From the NCBI GenBank assembly GCA_964538915.1, contig CAZIFB010000015.1, positions 27,393-91,392 on the forward strand: DNA of 64,000 bases, read 5' to 3'. Shown here one piece after another: positions 37,424-45,351 of this stretch. The translations under genes were made by a program, and so were the position numbers. Source of the DNA: JAEUHQ01 sp964538915. GTDB lineage: Bacteria; Planctomycetota; UBA1135; UBA2386. The notes below the pieces were generated by a model. It worked only from the letters and a program-made list of their open reading frames with translations. It did no database searches and was not told the origin of the DNA. Numbering within the stretch: position 1 is the stretch's first letter; each line of letters starts with the position of its first letter.

Positions 37424-38032
37424 GTGAGCGAAGTGACGACGATCCAGGTCGGGCAGATCGTGCCCGAGTTCGAGATGGAGACCTATCTGCCGACGAAGAA
37501 GGACTTCGGCAAGTTCAGCCTCGCCGAGGCCAAGAAGGCGGGCAAGTGGACCGTCCTGGTCTTCTACCCCGCCGACTTCACGTTCGTCTGCGCGACCGAG
37601 TTCGCCGCGCTGGCCGACCAGTACCCGGCGCTGCAGAAGCTCGGCGCCGAGGTCCTCACGGTCAGCACCGACACCAAGTTCACGCACCTCGCCTGGCAGA
37701 AGCACGAGGGCGAACTCGCGAACGTCACCTACCCCATGGCCGCCGATCGCACGGGCGCCGTCGCGAAGCTGCTCGGCGTCTACATGCAGAACGGCCTCGC
37801 GCTGCGGGGTACGTTCATCATCGGCCCGGACGGCAAGCTGCACGGCAGTGAGATCAATTTCCTGAACGTCGGCCGCAACATGGAGGAGCTGACCCGCAAG
37901 GTGCAGGCGTTCATCCACTTCAGCAAGCTGCCCGAAGAGGCGTGCCCCGCGAACTGGAAGAAGCCCGGCGACAAGTCGCTGAAGCCGAACGCCGCGCTCG
38001 TCGGCAACGTGCACCAGGCGATGAAGAAGTGA
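37424..38032 (+). CDS. ahpC: 2-Cys peroxiredoxin, AhpC type
   Basis: 202 residues from GTG 37424, with GAGGA 8 bases upstream. The peroxidatic site is FYPADFTFVC (P49, T53, C56). The resolving Cys is C174 in EEACPANW, typical of the AhpC subfamily. Reduces hydrogen peroxide and organic peroxides with electrons from a thioredoxin or AhpF-type reductase. The next gene on the same strand encodes a thioredoxin-fold selenoprotein, but that protein has a signal peptide, so it is not an obvious direct electron donor. Confidence 0.95.
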   Translation: MSEVTTIQVGQIVPEFEMETYLPTKKDFGKFSLAEAKKAGKWTVLVFYPADFTFVCATEFAALADQYPALQKLGAEVLTVSTDTKFTHLAWQKHEGELANVTYPMAADRTGAVAKLLGVYMQNGLALRGTFIIGPDGKLHGSEINFLNVGRNMEELTRKVQAFIHFSKLPEEACPANWKKPGDKSLKPNAALVGNVHQAMKK

Positions 38033-38106
38033 TCGTGGAGGCGTCCGGCGGCCGTCGGACGCCCGGGGTCGCCGTCGACCCCGTTTCGCTCCGCGCGGGG
38101 TGCCGG

Positions 38107-38112
38107 TAGCAT
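38107..38112 (+). promoter_or_regulatory. candidate -10 box of a leaderless transcript
   Basis: TAGCAT within CCGGTAGCATCC ends 8 bases before the ATG at 38121. There is no Shine-Dalgarno sequence. Identical hexamer and flank to the box at 26352. TTTCGC at 38084-38089 is a poor -35 with a 17-base spacer. Confidence 0.35.
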
Positions 38113-38120
38113 CCCGCGCC

Positions 38121-39113
38121 ATGTCGAATCCCAGATTGCCGTGGGCCGCCCTGGCGTTCGTCGCCGCGGCCCTTCCTGCGCAGAGTGTCGGCACGATGCC
38201 GCCCGAGCTCACCTTCGAGAAGGTGTGGAACAACGGGCCGGCGACGTTCGGCGACCTCGAGGGTCGCGTCGTGCTGCTCGATTTCGCGCAGACTTGGTGA
38301 GGCCCCTGCAAGGCGGCTGTCCCGCACCTGAACGAACTGCACCAGAAGTTCGCGGAGCGGGGGCTGCTGCTCATCGGCGTGTCCGATGAGGACGAGAAGC
38401 TGATCGAAGAGACGTTCATCACGTCCCTCGGCGCGAAGTACCCGTTCGTGAAGGCGAAGGGGTGCAACGACAAGTACGGCGTGTCGGGCTTCCCGACGGT
38501 CGTGCTGATCGGCCCCGATGGCATCGTGAAGCACTTCGACAACGGGACACCCTCGGAGTCGATGATCGAGGACCTGCTGAAGGACGCGATCCTGCCTCCC
38601 GTGGTCCCGGCCGAGCCGCGCTACGCGCCACTGAAGGCGCTCTGGCAGAAGCGCGACCACGCCAAGGTCCGCGAGTGGCTCGACAAGGGCATCGCGGCGC
38701 CGAACACCGATGCGTCGATGCGCGAAGAGCTCGAGAAGCAGCGCGCCGATCTCGGCAAGCGCGCGGAGGCCGCGGTTGCTCGCGTCGAACAGCTCGGCAA
38801 GGGCCCGGACTACGCCGCGGCGCAGGACCAGCTCGAGAAGCTGGAGAAGTGGTGGAAGGGGTTCCCGGCGGCCGAAGCCGCGCGCGCCCAGATCACGCGC
38901 TTCTCGACCGACGCCACGGTGAAGAAGGAGGTCGCGGCCGGCAAGGCGCTGCGCAAGTTCCTCGCCGGGTTCGATCCGAGCCGAGAGCAGGAAGTGAAGA
39001 AGCTCGTGGTCGAGCTGCCGAAGTTCGCCAAGAAGTGGGAGGGCACGTACGCCGCCCAGCAGGCGAGCAAGCAGGCGAGCGAGTACCAGAAGAAGCTGAA
39101 CCACGGTCACTGA
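38121..39113 (+). CDS. secreted thioredoxin-like selenoprotein (UGPC active site)
   Basis: Read through the in-frame TGA at 38298-38300 the product has 330 residues with Sec at 60. Signal peptide about 1-25 (LPWAALAFVAAALPAQ). Thioredoxin/TlpA-like domain 26-150: VVLLDFAQTW, then Sec60-Gly-Pro-Cys63-Lys, then a cis-proline loop GFPTVVLIGPDG. The TGA replaces exactly the first Cys of WCGPCK. Both sides keep the same frame and normal codon use, which argues against a pseudogene or sequencing error. About 170 residues of charged helices follow, probably coiled coil. Expected role: thiol-disulfide exchange in the periplasm (inference). Needs selC/selB/selA elsewhere in the genome; none is in this window. 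Automated callers would split it at 38300 and about 38379. Confidence 0.85.
38298..38329 (+). promoter_or_regulatory. candidate bacterial SECIS hairpin after the UGA
   Basis: UGA at 38298-38300. Bases 38311-38316 (AGGCGG) can pair with 38322-38324 (CCG) and 38327-38329 (CCU), leaving a CA bulge. The five-base loop CUGUC is at 38317-38321. The loop begins 17 bases after the UGA, inside the spacing known for bacterial SECIS elements. An alternative stem uses GCGG (38313-38316) with CCGC (38322-38325). No folding energy was calculated, and the loop lacks a G in its first two positions, which many SECIS loops have. Confidence 0.5.
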
Positions 39114-39120
39114 CCCGCGC

Positions 39121-39999
39121 GTGCCCGGCACGACTTCGTTGTTCGTGCTGCGGCGCGGTGGTCTCGGGGACACGCTGCTCACGCTCCCGCTGCTGCGCGC
39201 GCTCCGGCGCGCGCACCCCGGTGCGTCGCTGCACTTCGCCGGCGTACGCGACTTCGCCGAGGTGCTCCATACCCACGGTGTCGTCGACGAAGCGTTGTCG
39301 AGCGAGGACGTCGCGGCATGGTCGTTCGCCACGGTGTCCGGTGCCGCGGTCCAGAACCGTCTCCTCAGCCACTCCCTGATCGTGGCCGACGATCCCGCGC
39401 TCCTTGCCCTGCACCGGTCGGGGCCCGAGGTCCGCGTTCTCGACCTCGGGGCGCGAACCGCCGAACCGTTCGGTCTGCAACTCGCACACAGTGCCGGGCT
39501 CGAGCCGCGGTGGCCCGACGACAGCTGGCTCGCGCCTCCGCGCACCCGATCGGTCGACGGTCCCGTGGTGCTGGCGCCCGGCAGCGGCGGCCGGCACAAG
39601 TGCTGGCCGCGCGAGCGATGGCTCGAACTCGCGCACGCGCTTGTCGCGCGAGGCGAACGGCTCGCCGTCGCCGTCGGCCCTGCGGAGGTCGAACGCGATG
39701 ATCCGCGGCGCTGGCCGTGGGACGTCCCGGTGACGTTCATCGTCGAGCCCGTGGTCGAACTCGCCCGGCGGCTCTCCGCTGCGCGAGCCTTCGTGGGGAA
39801 CGACAGCGGGCCGTCGCACCTCGCCGCGTGCCTCGGGGTGCCGGCGGTCGTGCTGTTCGGGCCGACCGACCCGCGCGTCTGGTCGCCGGTGGGTGCTCAC
39901 GTTCGCGTCGTCGCGGCCGGGGACCTCGCGACGATCCAGGCCGCGCAGGTCGTTGCTGCGGTCGATCAGGGCAGCCGGCTCCGCACCTTGTCCCAGTAG
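39121..39999 (+). CDS. glycosyltransferase family 9 (heptosyltransferase-like)
   Basis: 292 residues from GTG 39121. FVLRRGGLGDTLLTLPLLRAL at the N-terminus is the acceptor-domain signature of GT9. VVLAPGSGGRHKCWPRERW and FVGNDSGPSHLAACLGVPAVVLFG followed by DPRVW form the nucleotide-sugar domain. Somewhat shorter than E. coli WaaC/WaaF (about 320-350). Points to lipopolysaccharide-type or other envelope glycan assembly in the cytoplasm; sugar unknown. Starts 7 bases after the selenoprotein stop. Its last 34 bases overlap the 3' end of the convergent lysozyme-like gene. Confidence 0.88.
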   Translation: MPGTTSLFVLRRGGLGDTLLTLPLLRALRRAHPGASLHFAGVRDFAEVLHTHGVVDEALSSEDVAAWSFATVSGAAVQNRLLSHSLIVADDPALLALHRSGPEVRVLDLGARTAEPFGLQLAHSAGLEPRWPDDSWLAPPRTRSVDGPVVLAPGSGGRHKCWPRERWLELAHALVARGERLAVAVGPAEVERDDPRRWPWDVPVTFIVEPVVELARRLSAARAFVGNDSGPSHLAACLGVPAVVLFGPTDPRVWSPVGAHVRVVAAGDLATIQAAQVVAAVDQGSRLRTLSQ

Positions 40000-40445
40000 C
40001 GGTCCGTCTTCCTGTTCTCGAAACCGCGCGGCCCGCCGTTGTGCACGCGCGCGATCATTTCCGCATCGCCCGCCTTCCACGCTTCCGGGACCCAGCGCCG
40101 CATGTACGCGGCGACCACCCGTTCGGCGTAGTCCCGATCGCGGCAGTCCTCGTACGAGCCGCCGATCGACGGCTCTGCCGTGACCGCGTCCTGCCAGTAG
40201 ACATGCCAGATCTGGTACGGGCCGATGGCCTTGCCGCCGTCGCCGTCGGGTGGGCTTTCGCGCCCGCTGCTCTCGACGAAGCGGATCGCGTCCAGGATGT
40301 CGGTACGCGGCCAGCTGCGCCGCTGGTTGCCGCCGGCGATCCACCAGAGCAGCAGCAGCGACGCCGCGGCACCGAGCTTCGCCCACGTACGGCCGCGAAC
40401 GCGCGCCACGCGGGCGAACGCGCTCCGGGCGAACGAGCCTTTCAT
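39966..40445 (-). CDS. membrane-anchored lysozyme-like protein
   Basis: 159 residues. Basic N-terminus and TM/signal-anchor at about 24-40 (LGAAASLLLLWWIAGG). The domain has ILDAIRFVESSGRE (candidate catalytic Glu), DGGKAIGPYQIWHVYWQDAV, EDCRDRDYAERVVAAYMRRW and MIARVHNGGPRG. The ES/GPYQI/NGG pattern is that of lysozyme-fold murein hydrolases and, to my eye, closest to the destabilase/invertebrate-type lysozyme group, not classical lytic transglycosylases. The ATG overlaps the transporter stop as ATGA. Likely cell-wall cleavage outside the membrane. Confidence 0.78.
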   Translation of the reverse strand: MKGSFARSAFARVARVRGRTWAKLGAAASLLLLWWIAGGNQRRSWPRTDILDAIRFVESSGRESPPDGDGGKAIGPYQIWHVYWQDAVTAEPSIGGSYEDCRDRDYAERVVAAYMRRWVPEAWKAGDAEMIARVHNGGPRGFENRKTDRYWDKVRSRLP

Positions 40446-41338
40446 CGCCGCCCCCGTACGACGACGAGCGCCACGCCGGTCGCGGCCAGTCCTGCACCGG
40501 CCCAATCGCGCAGTTCGAGCGTGCCGTCGCCGACGAGCGCCGAGAGCATCATCGCGAGGATCGGCGTCACGTACGAGATCAGGGCCATCAGGGAAGCCGG
40601 AGCGGTTCGCAGGAGCCAGAAGTACACACCGAACGTGAAAGCCGTCCCGAACAGCGCCAGGTAGACGAGTGCCAGGACACCGTTCGTCGTCCACGTGATC
40701 TTCGTCACGTCCTCGGAGATCAGGCCGGCGATGCCGAGCAAGGCGGCTCCGAGCAGCATCGCGTTGCGATTCAGCAGCACCGAGCTCGTGCCGCTGCCGA
40801 ACTTCTTGACCAGCGTCGTGCCGGTCGCGGACACGAACGGACTCACCAGCAGCAGCAACGCCGAATCGAGATCGGCGCCGCCGCCGAGATCGCCCGACGA
40901 CACGACGACGATGCCGACGAACGACACGGCGAAGCCGGCGACCTGGCGTGCAAGGAGTCGTTCGCCGAGGAACAGGACCGCGCTGGTGGCCATGAGCAGC
41001 GGGAAGATCGACCAAAGCACCGCCGCGATGCCCGACGTCACGTGCTGCTCGGCGACGTAGATGATCCCGTACGACGCGGCGAAGTTGGTGCCGCCTGCTG
41101 CGATCCACAGCCATCGCGGCGGCGGGGGCGCCTTCTCGATGCGGCGCAGGGGTGGGCAGAGCAGCACCATCACCGCTCCGGCGATCCAGAAGCGCATCGA
41201 CACCGACAGGAGCGGCGGCTGGCCTTCGAGGCAGACGCGGATGCCCCACCACGTGCTGCCCCACACGAGGCACACGAGGCCGACCAGTGTCGCGACGAGC
41301 GCGCGACGCGGTGCGTCGCGATCAGGGGCGGAGGGCAT
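40442..41338 (-). CDS. EamA/DMT-family transporter
   Basis: 298 residues, ten predicted TM helices in two homologous halves. The first half holds LVCLVWGSTWWGIRV and WLWIAAGGTNFAASYGIIYVA, the second LDSALLLLVSPFVSATGTTLVKKFG and ALISYVTPILAMMLSALVGD. These are standard drug/metabolite transporter (RhaT/EamA) features. Substrate unknown. The ATG at 41336-41338 lies inside the end of the upstream ALDH gene (17-base overlap), and the stop overlaps the next ATG, so the three genes are a tight operon. Confidence 0.9.
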   Translation of the reverse strand: MPSAPDRDAPRRALVATLVGLVCLVWGSTWWGIRVCLEGQPPLLSVSMRFWIAGAVMVLLCPPLRRIEKAPPPPRWLWIAAGGTNFAASYGIIYVAEQHVTSGIAAVLWSIFPLLMATSAVLFLGERLLARQVAGFAVSFVGIVVVSSGDLGGGADLDSALLLLVSPFVSATGTTLVKKFGSGTSSVLLNRNAMLLGAALLGIAGLISEDVTKITWTTNGVLALVYLALFGTAFTFGVYFWLLRTAPASLMALISYVTPILAMMLSALVGDGTLELRDWAGAGLAATGVALVVVRGRR

Positions 41339-42884
41339 GGAGGACGGTCGCGACGAGGCGGTGCGGCGCTGGCTGCAGGTAGTGGTGGGTGAGCGAACGA
41401 AGGATCGGTGCTCCGCGGGCGCCGGGCCGCAGCCACGGTGGCGTCGGCACGGGTCGCAACGGCGCTTCGACGACGACGCGCCGCGGATCGGGCACACATG
41501 CGGTGCCGCGCGACCAGCCTGCACCGTGCTGCCACGGCCGGCCGCTCGGCACGCCCCAGGGCACGACACCGAGGCCGTAGCCGAGCCCGGCCCAGCAGTT
41601 CACCGCGATCGTGCCGTGCGGCAGCGCCCTGGTCGCGTTCGTCGTGTGTCGCCGTTCGCCGCGGGGTGCGAACACGTACGCGGCAAGCGAGCCGAACATG
41701 CGTTCGCGAACGAACGCGCCGGCGCTCCGGGCCCACGCGTCGGGATCGGCGGCTCCGATCGCGGTCTCGAGGAGCACGGGGGCAAAACGCTCCTCGGCGA
41801 ACAACGAGGCGTCGCGGTCCGCGTCGACACCGTCCCGCAGTGTCGGCGGGAGCGGCCCGTTCGCTGCCTCCGCGCCGCTCGCCGCCGCGTACGCCGCACG
41901 GGCTCCGGGGTGGAAGGGGTCGCGAGCCGGGAGGAGCGCGAGTTCGCGGCGCAGCGCCGCGACGAACGATTCGCGCTGTCGCCAGCCGCTGGCAGTGACG
42001 ACGACGCGCGGCGCGAGGCACGTTGCGCCGCCGTTGCACGCGACGAACACCGCGAGCTGCCGTGCGACACGGTGCAGATCGGCGGGGCGCCACTCGACCG
42101 GAAGGACGAGGGCCGGCGTGCAACAGCCGACTTCCGCGGAAACGGCGCGGTCGGGTGGCGAACTCGCGCGCACCGCGGCCCAGGTCGCCGTGGAGCCCGT
42201 GAGGTGCACGGCCGTGAATCCCGGGGCCGAGACGAGGCGCCGGCCGGTGTCGGCGTCGCCGGGCACGACCGCGAACAGGTCGCCCGCGACGAGCGGCGCC
42301 AGCGCCCGTTCGAAGCACGGTACGAGTCGTTCGTGCAGAGGGCTCGCCTTCAGCACCGCTGCGCGGCCTTCGAGGAACACCTGGTGCAGTACGTCGAGCA
42401 ACGGCGTGGCCGTGACGTTGCCCGCACCGAGCACGAGGGCGACGCCGCCGCGCCGCGGCGGTGGTGCCGGCGACGCGGCTTCGTCGGTTTCGATCGAGGC
42501 CCGACAGCCAGACAGAAGGAGCCGGTCGCCGAGTCCGGGCGCAGGCATGGCCGAGAATGCCTGCACGTCGTCGGCCGTTCGCGGCAGCCGCCGCAGCGCG
42601 GGCAGCTCACCGCGCTGGAGTCCGCGGTGCAGCCCTTCGACCAGCGCCAGGAACCGCGCGATCGGCAGGGGCCCCGAGGCCAGCTCCTCCATCGTGGCGC
42701 CCGGGACGGTGTGCGCACCCTTCGCGGCCACACTCGCGTCGACGAACGCGCCGAGTTCGGTTGCGAGGGAGCGCCGGCACGCCCCCGCGAGGTCGGCGAG
42801 GTCCGCATGGCTGCGCCGCGCCCACGCGTCACCACCGCGACGAAGACGCACGATCGCGTCCGCGGTGGTCGGAGCCGTGGGCAT
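41322..42884 (-). CDS. aldehyde dehydrogenase family protein, divergent
   Basis: 520 residues. ALDH-type fold with AGNVTATPLLDVLHQVF and AVLKASPLHERL (cofactor domain), VHLTGSTATW, AEVGCCTPALVLP carrying the likely general-base Glu, and CNGGATCLAPRVVV with the nucleophilic Cys. Late region: EERFAPVLLET and INVNCWAGL-like TIAVNCWAGLGYGLGV. Much further from typical ALDH than the 1659-3170 enzyme and with a long N-terminal helical part, so substrate class (aldehyde or acyl-CoA reductase-like) is open. First gene of an operon with a transporter and lysozyme-like protein. Confidence 0.82.
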   Translation of the reverse strand: MPTAPTTADAIVRLRRGGDAWARRSHADLADLAGACRRSLATELGAFVDASVAAKGAHTVPGATMEELASGPLPIARFLALVEGLHRGLQRGELPALRRLPRTADDVQAFSAMPAPGLGDRLLLSGCRASIETDEAASPAPPPRRGGVALVLGAGNVTATPLLDVLHQVFLEGRAAVLKASPLHERLVPCFERALAPLVAGDLFAVVPGDADTGRRLVSAPGFTAVHLTGSTATWAAVRASSPPDRAVSAEVGCCTPALVLPVEWRPADLHRVARQLAVFVACNGGATCLAPRVVVTASGWRQRESFVAALRRELALLPARDPFHPGARAAYAAASGAEAANGPLPPTLRDGVDADRDASLFAEERFAPVLLETAIGAADPDAWARSAGAFVRERMFGSLAAYVFAPRGERRHTTNATRALPHGTIAVNCWAGLGYGLGVVPWGVPSGRPWQHGAGWSRGTACVPDPRRVVVEAPLRPVPTPPWLRPGARGAPILRSLTHHYLQPAPHRLVATVLHALRP

Positions 42885-42985
42885 CGCGGGAGGAGACCAC
42901 GCGGCCCGTGCTTCTGCAACGTGCCGGACTGGACGCGGTGCGGCCCACGCGGGACGCTTGCCGCTCGCTCCACCCAGTCTTCGCG

Positions 42986-44782
42986 ATGAACACTCCGACC
43001 GTCGTCTTGTCCCTCTTCCGGTCGATGCGGGTGGTCTTCGTCGCGGGCGTCGTCGCTGCCGCGGCTTCGGTGGCGCAGGTCCCGCTCGGGACCACGGTCG
43101 ATGCTACGTTCACCGACCTCCGCTGGCAGACGCGTCGGTTGCCCGAACTCGGGGCTCCGAAGGCGACGGTGCTCTTCTTCGCGACGATCGAATGTCCGCT
43201 CGTGCGCCGTTACCTGCCGCGCATCGGCGCGCTGGCGGCCGAACGCGCCAAGGACGGCGTGGTCGTCGTCGTCGTGAACGTCGGGCCGGGCGACCACCTG
43301 GTCGACGCGGCGGGGCAGGTGACGGTGAGTGCGCCGGCGGCAGTGTTCGGCAAGGACTTCGATCTGCGGCTCGCCAAGGCCTGCGGGGTCGACCGCACGG
43401 CGACGGCCGTGGTGCTCGATGCCGAGCGGCGCATTGTCTACCGCGGCCGCGTCGACGACCAGCACGGCTACGGTGGTGCGCGCACCGCGCCCTCGCGCGA
43501 GGACCTCCGCCTGGCGATCGACGACGTGTTCGCCGGCCGTCCGGTCGCGGTCGCCGAGACGCCGGTCAGCGGATGCGCGATCACGCCGCCGCCGGCCGTG
43601 GCGCCCGGCGACACGGCGCCGACGTTCGCGCGCGACATCGCTCCGATCCTGCAGCGTCACTGCCAGGAGTGTCACCGCCCGAACGGTGAAGCGCCGTTCC
43701 CTCTGCTGGACGAGGCGCAGACCAAGAAGCACGCGTCCATGGTGGTCGAGGTCGTCGAGCAGGGCCGCATGCCGCCCTGGTACGGGGACTCCTCGCACGG
43801 CGTGTTCCGCAACCATCGCGGGATGTCCGCAGCAGAGCGTGCGACGGTGCTGCGCTGGTCGGCCGCCGGCATGCCGAGCGGCGACAGCAAGGACCTGCCG
43901 CCGCCGCGCGAACTGCCGACCGGAGCCTGGCGGATCGGCGAGCCGGACCTCGTGATCGGGGTGAAGGCGCCGATCCGTCTGCCGGCCGAAGGCGTGATCC
44001 CGTACCACCACTACGTGCTCCCGTACCGCTTCGAGCACGACACCTGGGTCGAAGCGATCGAGATCAAGCCGCAGAACGAACGCGTGCTGCACCACTGCAA
44101 TCTGGCGCGCGTGAAGTTCGGCGAGAAGTTCTCGCAGGAGGGCTTCATCACGGGCTACGTGCCGGGCGGCGATCCGCTCGTGATGGATCCCGGTACCGCG
44201 GTGCTGATCCGTGCCGGCTCGGTCCTCGCGCTTCAGGCGCACTACGTGACGACCGGCGAGCCGGAGACCGACCGCCTCTCCGTCGGACTGCGCTTCCCCC
44301 GAGTCACGGTGCAGAAGGAGATGCAGGTCGCGATCGCGGCGAACTTCCGCTTCGAGATCCCGGCGGGCGCGATGGCGCATCCCGTTCGCGCGACGAAGGC
44401 CATCCCGGCGGACGCCGAGGGCATCGGGCTCTTCGTGCACATGCACCTGCGCGGGCGTGACATGACGGTCACCTCGGAGACCCCGGACGGCACCCGCGAC
44501 ACTCTGCTCGTCGTGCCGAACTACAACTTCGAGTGGCAGCAGTCGTACCGTTGGAACACCGGCGCGATGCACTTTCCCAAGGGGACGCGCATCACGGCGC
44601 TCGCGCACTACGACAACTCGACGTGGAACCCGTGGAATCCGGATGCGACCGAGCCAGTGCGCTTCGGCCTCGAGACGACCGACGAGATGATGCACCTGTT
44701 CTTCTTCTGGGTCGCTCGCGACGAGGCGCTCGGCCTCACTATCGACCCGGCGACAGGCCGTGTGGCCGCCGCGGCGCGCTAG
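42986..44782 (+). CDS. redoxin - cytochrome c - copper monooxygenase-like fusion
   Basis: 598 residues, exported (N-terminal hydrophobic segment ending AAASVAQ). Three parts in order: a redoxin/thioredoxin-fold domain (about 35-200) with VLFFATIECPLVRRY and a single Cys instead of CxxC; a c-type cytochrome region with one haem-binding motif CQECH (RHCQECHRPNGEAPFP) and a later Met; and about 330 residues with YHHYVLPYRF, VLHHCNLARV, LQAHYVTTGE and VHMHLRGRDM, which match the paired His ligands of type II ascorbate-dependent copper monooxygenases (PHM-like). Probably an exported oxidase or monooxygenase fed by the haem domain (inference). ATG 42986 chosen for the signal sequence. Confidence 0.85.
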   Translation: MNTPTVVLSLFRSMRVVFVAGVVAAAASVAQVPLGTTVDATFTDLRWQTRRLPELGAPKATVLFFATIECPLVRRYLPRIGALAAERAKDGVVVVVVNVGPGDHLVDAAGQVTVSAPAAVFGKDFDLRLAKACGVDRTATAVVLDAERRIVYRGRVDDQHGYGGARTAPSREDLRLAIDDVFAGRPVAVAETPVSGCAITPPPAVAPGDTAPTFARDIAPILQRHCQECHRPNGEAPFPLLDEAQTKKHASMVVEVVEQGRMPPWYGDSSHGVFRNHRGMSAAERATVLRWSAAGMPSGDSKDLPPPRELPTGAWRIGEPDLVIGVKAPIRLPAEGVIPYHHYVLPYRFEHDTWVEAIEIKPQNERVLHHCNLARVKFGEKFSQEGFITGYVPGGDPLVMDPGTAVLIRAGSVLALQAHYVTTGEPETDRLSVGLRFPRVTVQKEMQVAIAANFRFEIPAGAMAHPVRATKAIPADAEGIGLFVHMHLRGRDMTVTSETPDGTRDTLLVVPNYNFEWQQSYRWNTGAMHFPKGTRITALAHYDNSTWNPWNPDATEPVRFGLETTDEMMHLFFFWVARDEALGLTIDPATGRVAAAAR

Positions 44783-44795
44783 CCGGCGCGCCATG

Positions 44796-44820
44796 CCGCC
44801 CGGCGAACTGTCCCGGGCGG
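44796..44820. terminator. GC-rich hairpin without T-run
   Basis: CCGCCCGG (44796-44803) pairs with CCGGGCGG (44813-44820), 8 base pairs and a 9-base loop. It starts 13 bases after the monooxygenase-fusion stop and lies before the convergent tRNA. No T-run on either side. May end transcription from both directions or simply be GC-rich sequence. Confidence 0.4.
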
Positions 44821-44874
44821 GCAGCGCCACTGCGGTCCGGCGCACGGAGCGGTCCCGGGAGGCGCCGCGGGAAG

Positions 44875-44951
44875 TGGTAGCAGGAGCCGGACTTGAACCG
44901 GCGACCTACGGCTTATGAAGCCGCCGCTCTAACCAGCTGAGCTATCCTGCC
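44875..44951 (-). tRNA. tRNA with CAU anticodon (Met or Ile2)
   Basis: 77 bases including an encoded CCA. Read on the minus strand: acceptor arm GGCAGGA/TCCTGCT, D arm GCTC...GAGC, anticodon loop TTCATAA (anticodon CAT), T arm GCCGG TTCAAGT CCGGC, then ACCA. The first acceptor pair is G1-U72. It lacks the three consecutive G-C pairs at the base of the anticodon stem and the 1-72 mismatch expected of an initiator. Elongator Met and lysidine-modified Ile2 cannot be told apart with certainty by eye. Confidence 0.93.
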
Positions 44952-45351
44952 ATGCCGTCGGCAAGGGGCGAAGACGTAAGCAGAAGGATCGGCGCGACTC
45001 AAGCGGCAAGGGGAACTTCGCGCGCACCCGGGGCTGGTGGTGGCGTCGGCCCCGCGGGTCCGGCGCTGGGTCGCGGGGACAGGCATGCTGCCCGACTCCG
45101 ACACGGGGCTGTTACTTTTTCGCGATGTGTGCGTAAATGCGGGTGCGGGTGGCATGGACCCGCAAACGAGACGAGGTGGGCTCCCTGGCTGGATTCTTCC
45201 TCTGTCTGTTCGAGTGCGGACTCTCCTGCTGACTCCTTCCTGACCGAATTCTGATCGCACCCCCAGCCAGGGAGCCTTTTTTTCGCCCGTCCCGCGTCGC
45301 GCGCCCCGATCGCGCTTGCGACGACCAGCGCCTCCACGCTACGGATCGCGC
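44952..45351. other. 400-base region without protein gene
   Basis: Between the tRNA (minus) and the ureohydrolase gene (plus). Bases 44952-45110 should hold the tRNA promoter; I could not pick a convincing one. Bases 45112-45283 hold the small RNA candidate described separately. Bases 45284-45351 are GC-rich leader of the ureohydrolase gene, where TACGGAT at 45340-45346 is the only -10-like string. Short open frames here have no start signals or protein-like composition. Confidence 0.6.
45140..45283 (+). ncRNA. candidate small RNA with pyrimidine-rich loop and intrinsic terminator
   Basis: A perfect 14-base stem (45179-45192 with 45263-45276, GGCTCCCTGGCTGG and its complement) encloses a 70-base loop and is followed by seven Ts (45277-45283), so the plus strand ends in a strong terminator. 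Upstream, TTACTT (45112-45117) and GTAAAT (45133-45138) form a promoter-like pair with a 15-base spacer, giving a transcript of about 140 bases. The loop has repeated CUCCU/UUCCU stretches complementary to Shine-Dalgarno sequences. No known RNA family recognised; 6S RNA was considered and not supported. The left end is a guess. Confidence 0.5.

Noticed and set aside
38121..38300. Pseudogene or frameshift at the TGA of the thioredoxin gene
   Set aside because: The frame is the same on both sides and the stop falls exactly on the active-site Cys codon; selenocysteine explains it better.
45112..45283. 6S RNA
   Set aside because: No long bulged hairpin with a central open bubble; the stem sits at the terminator end with a large loop.
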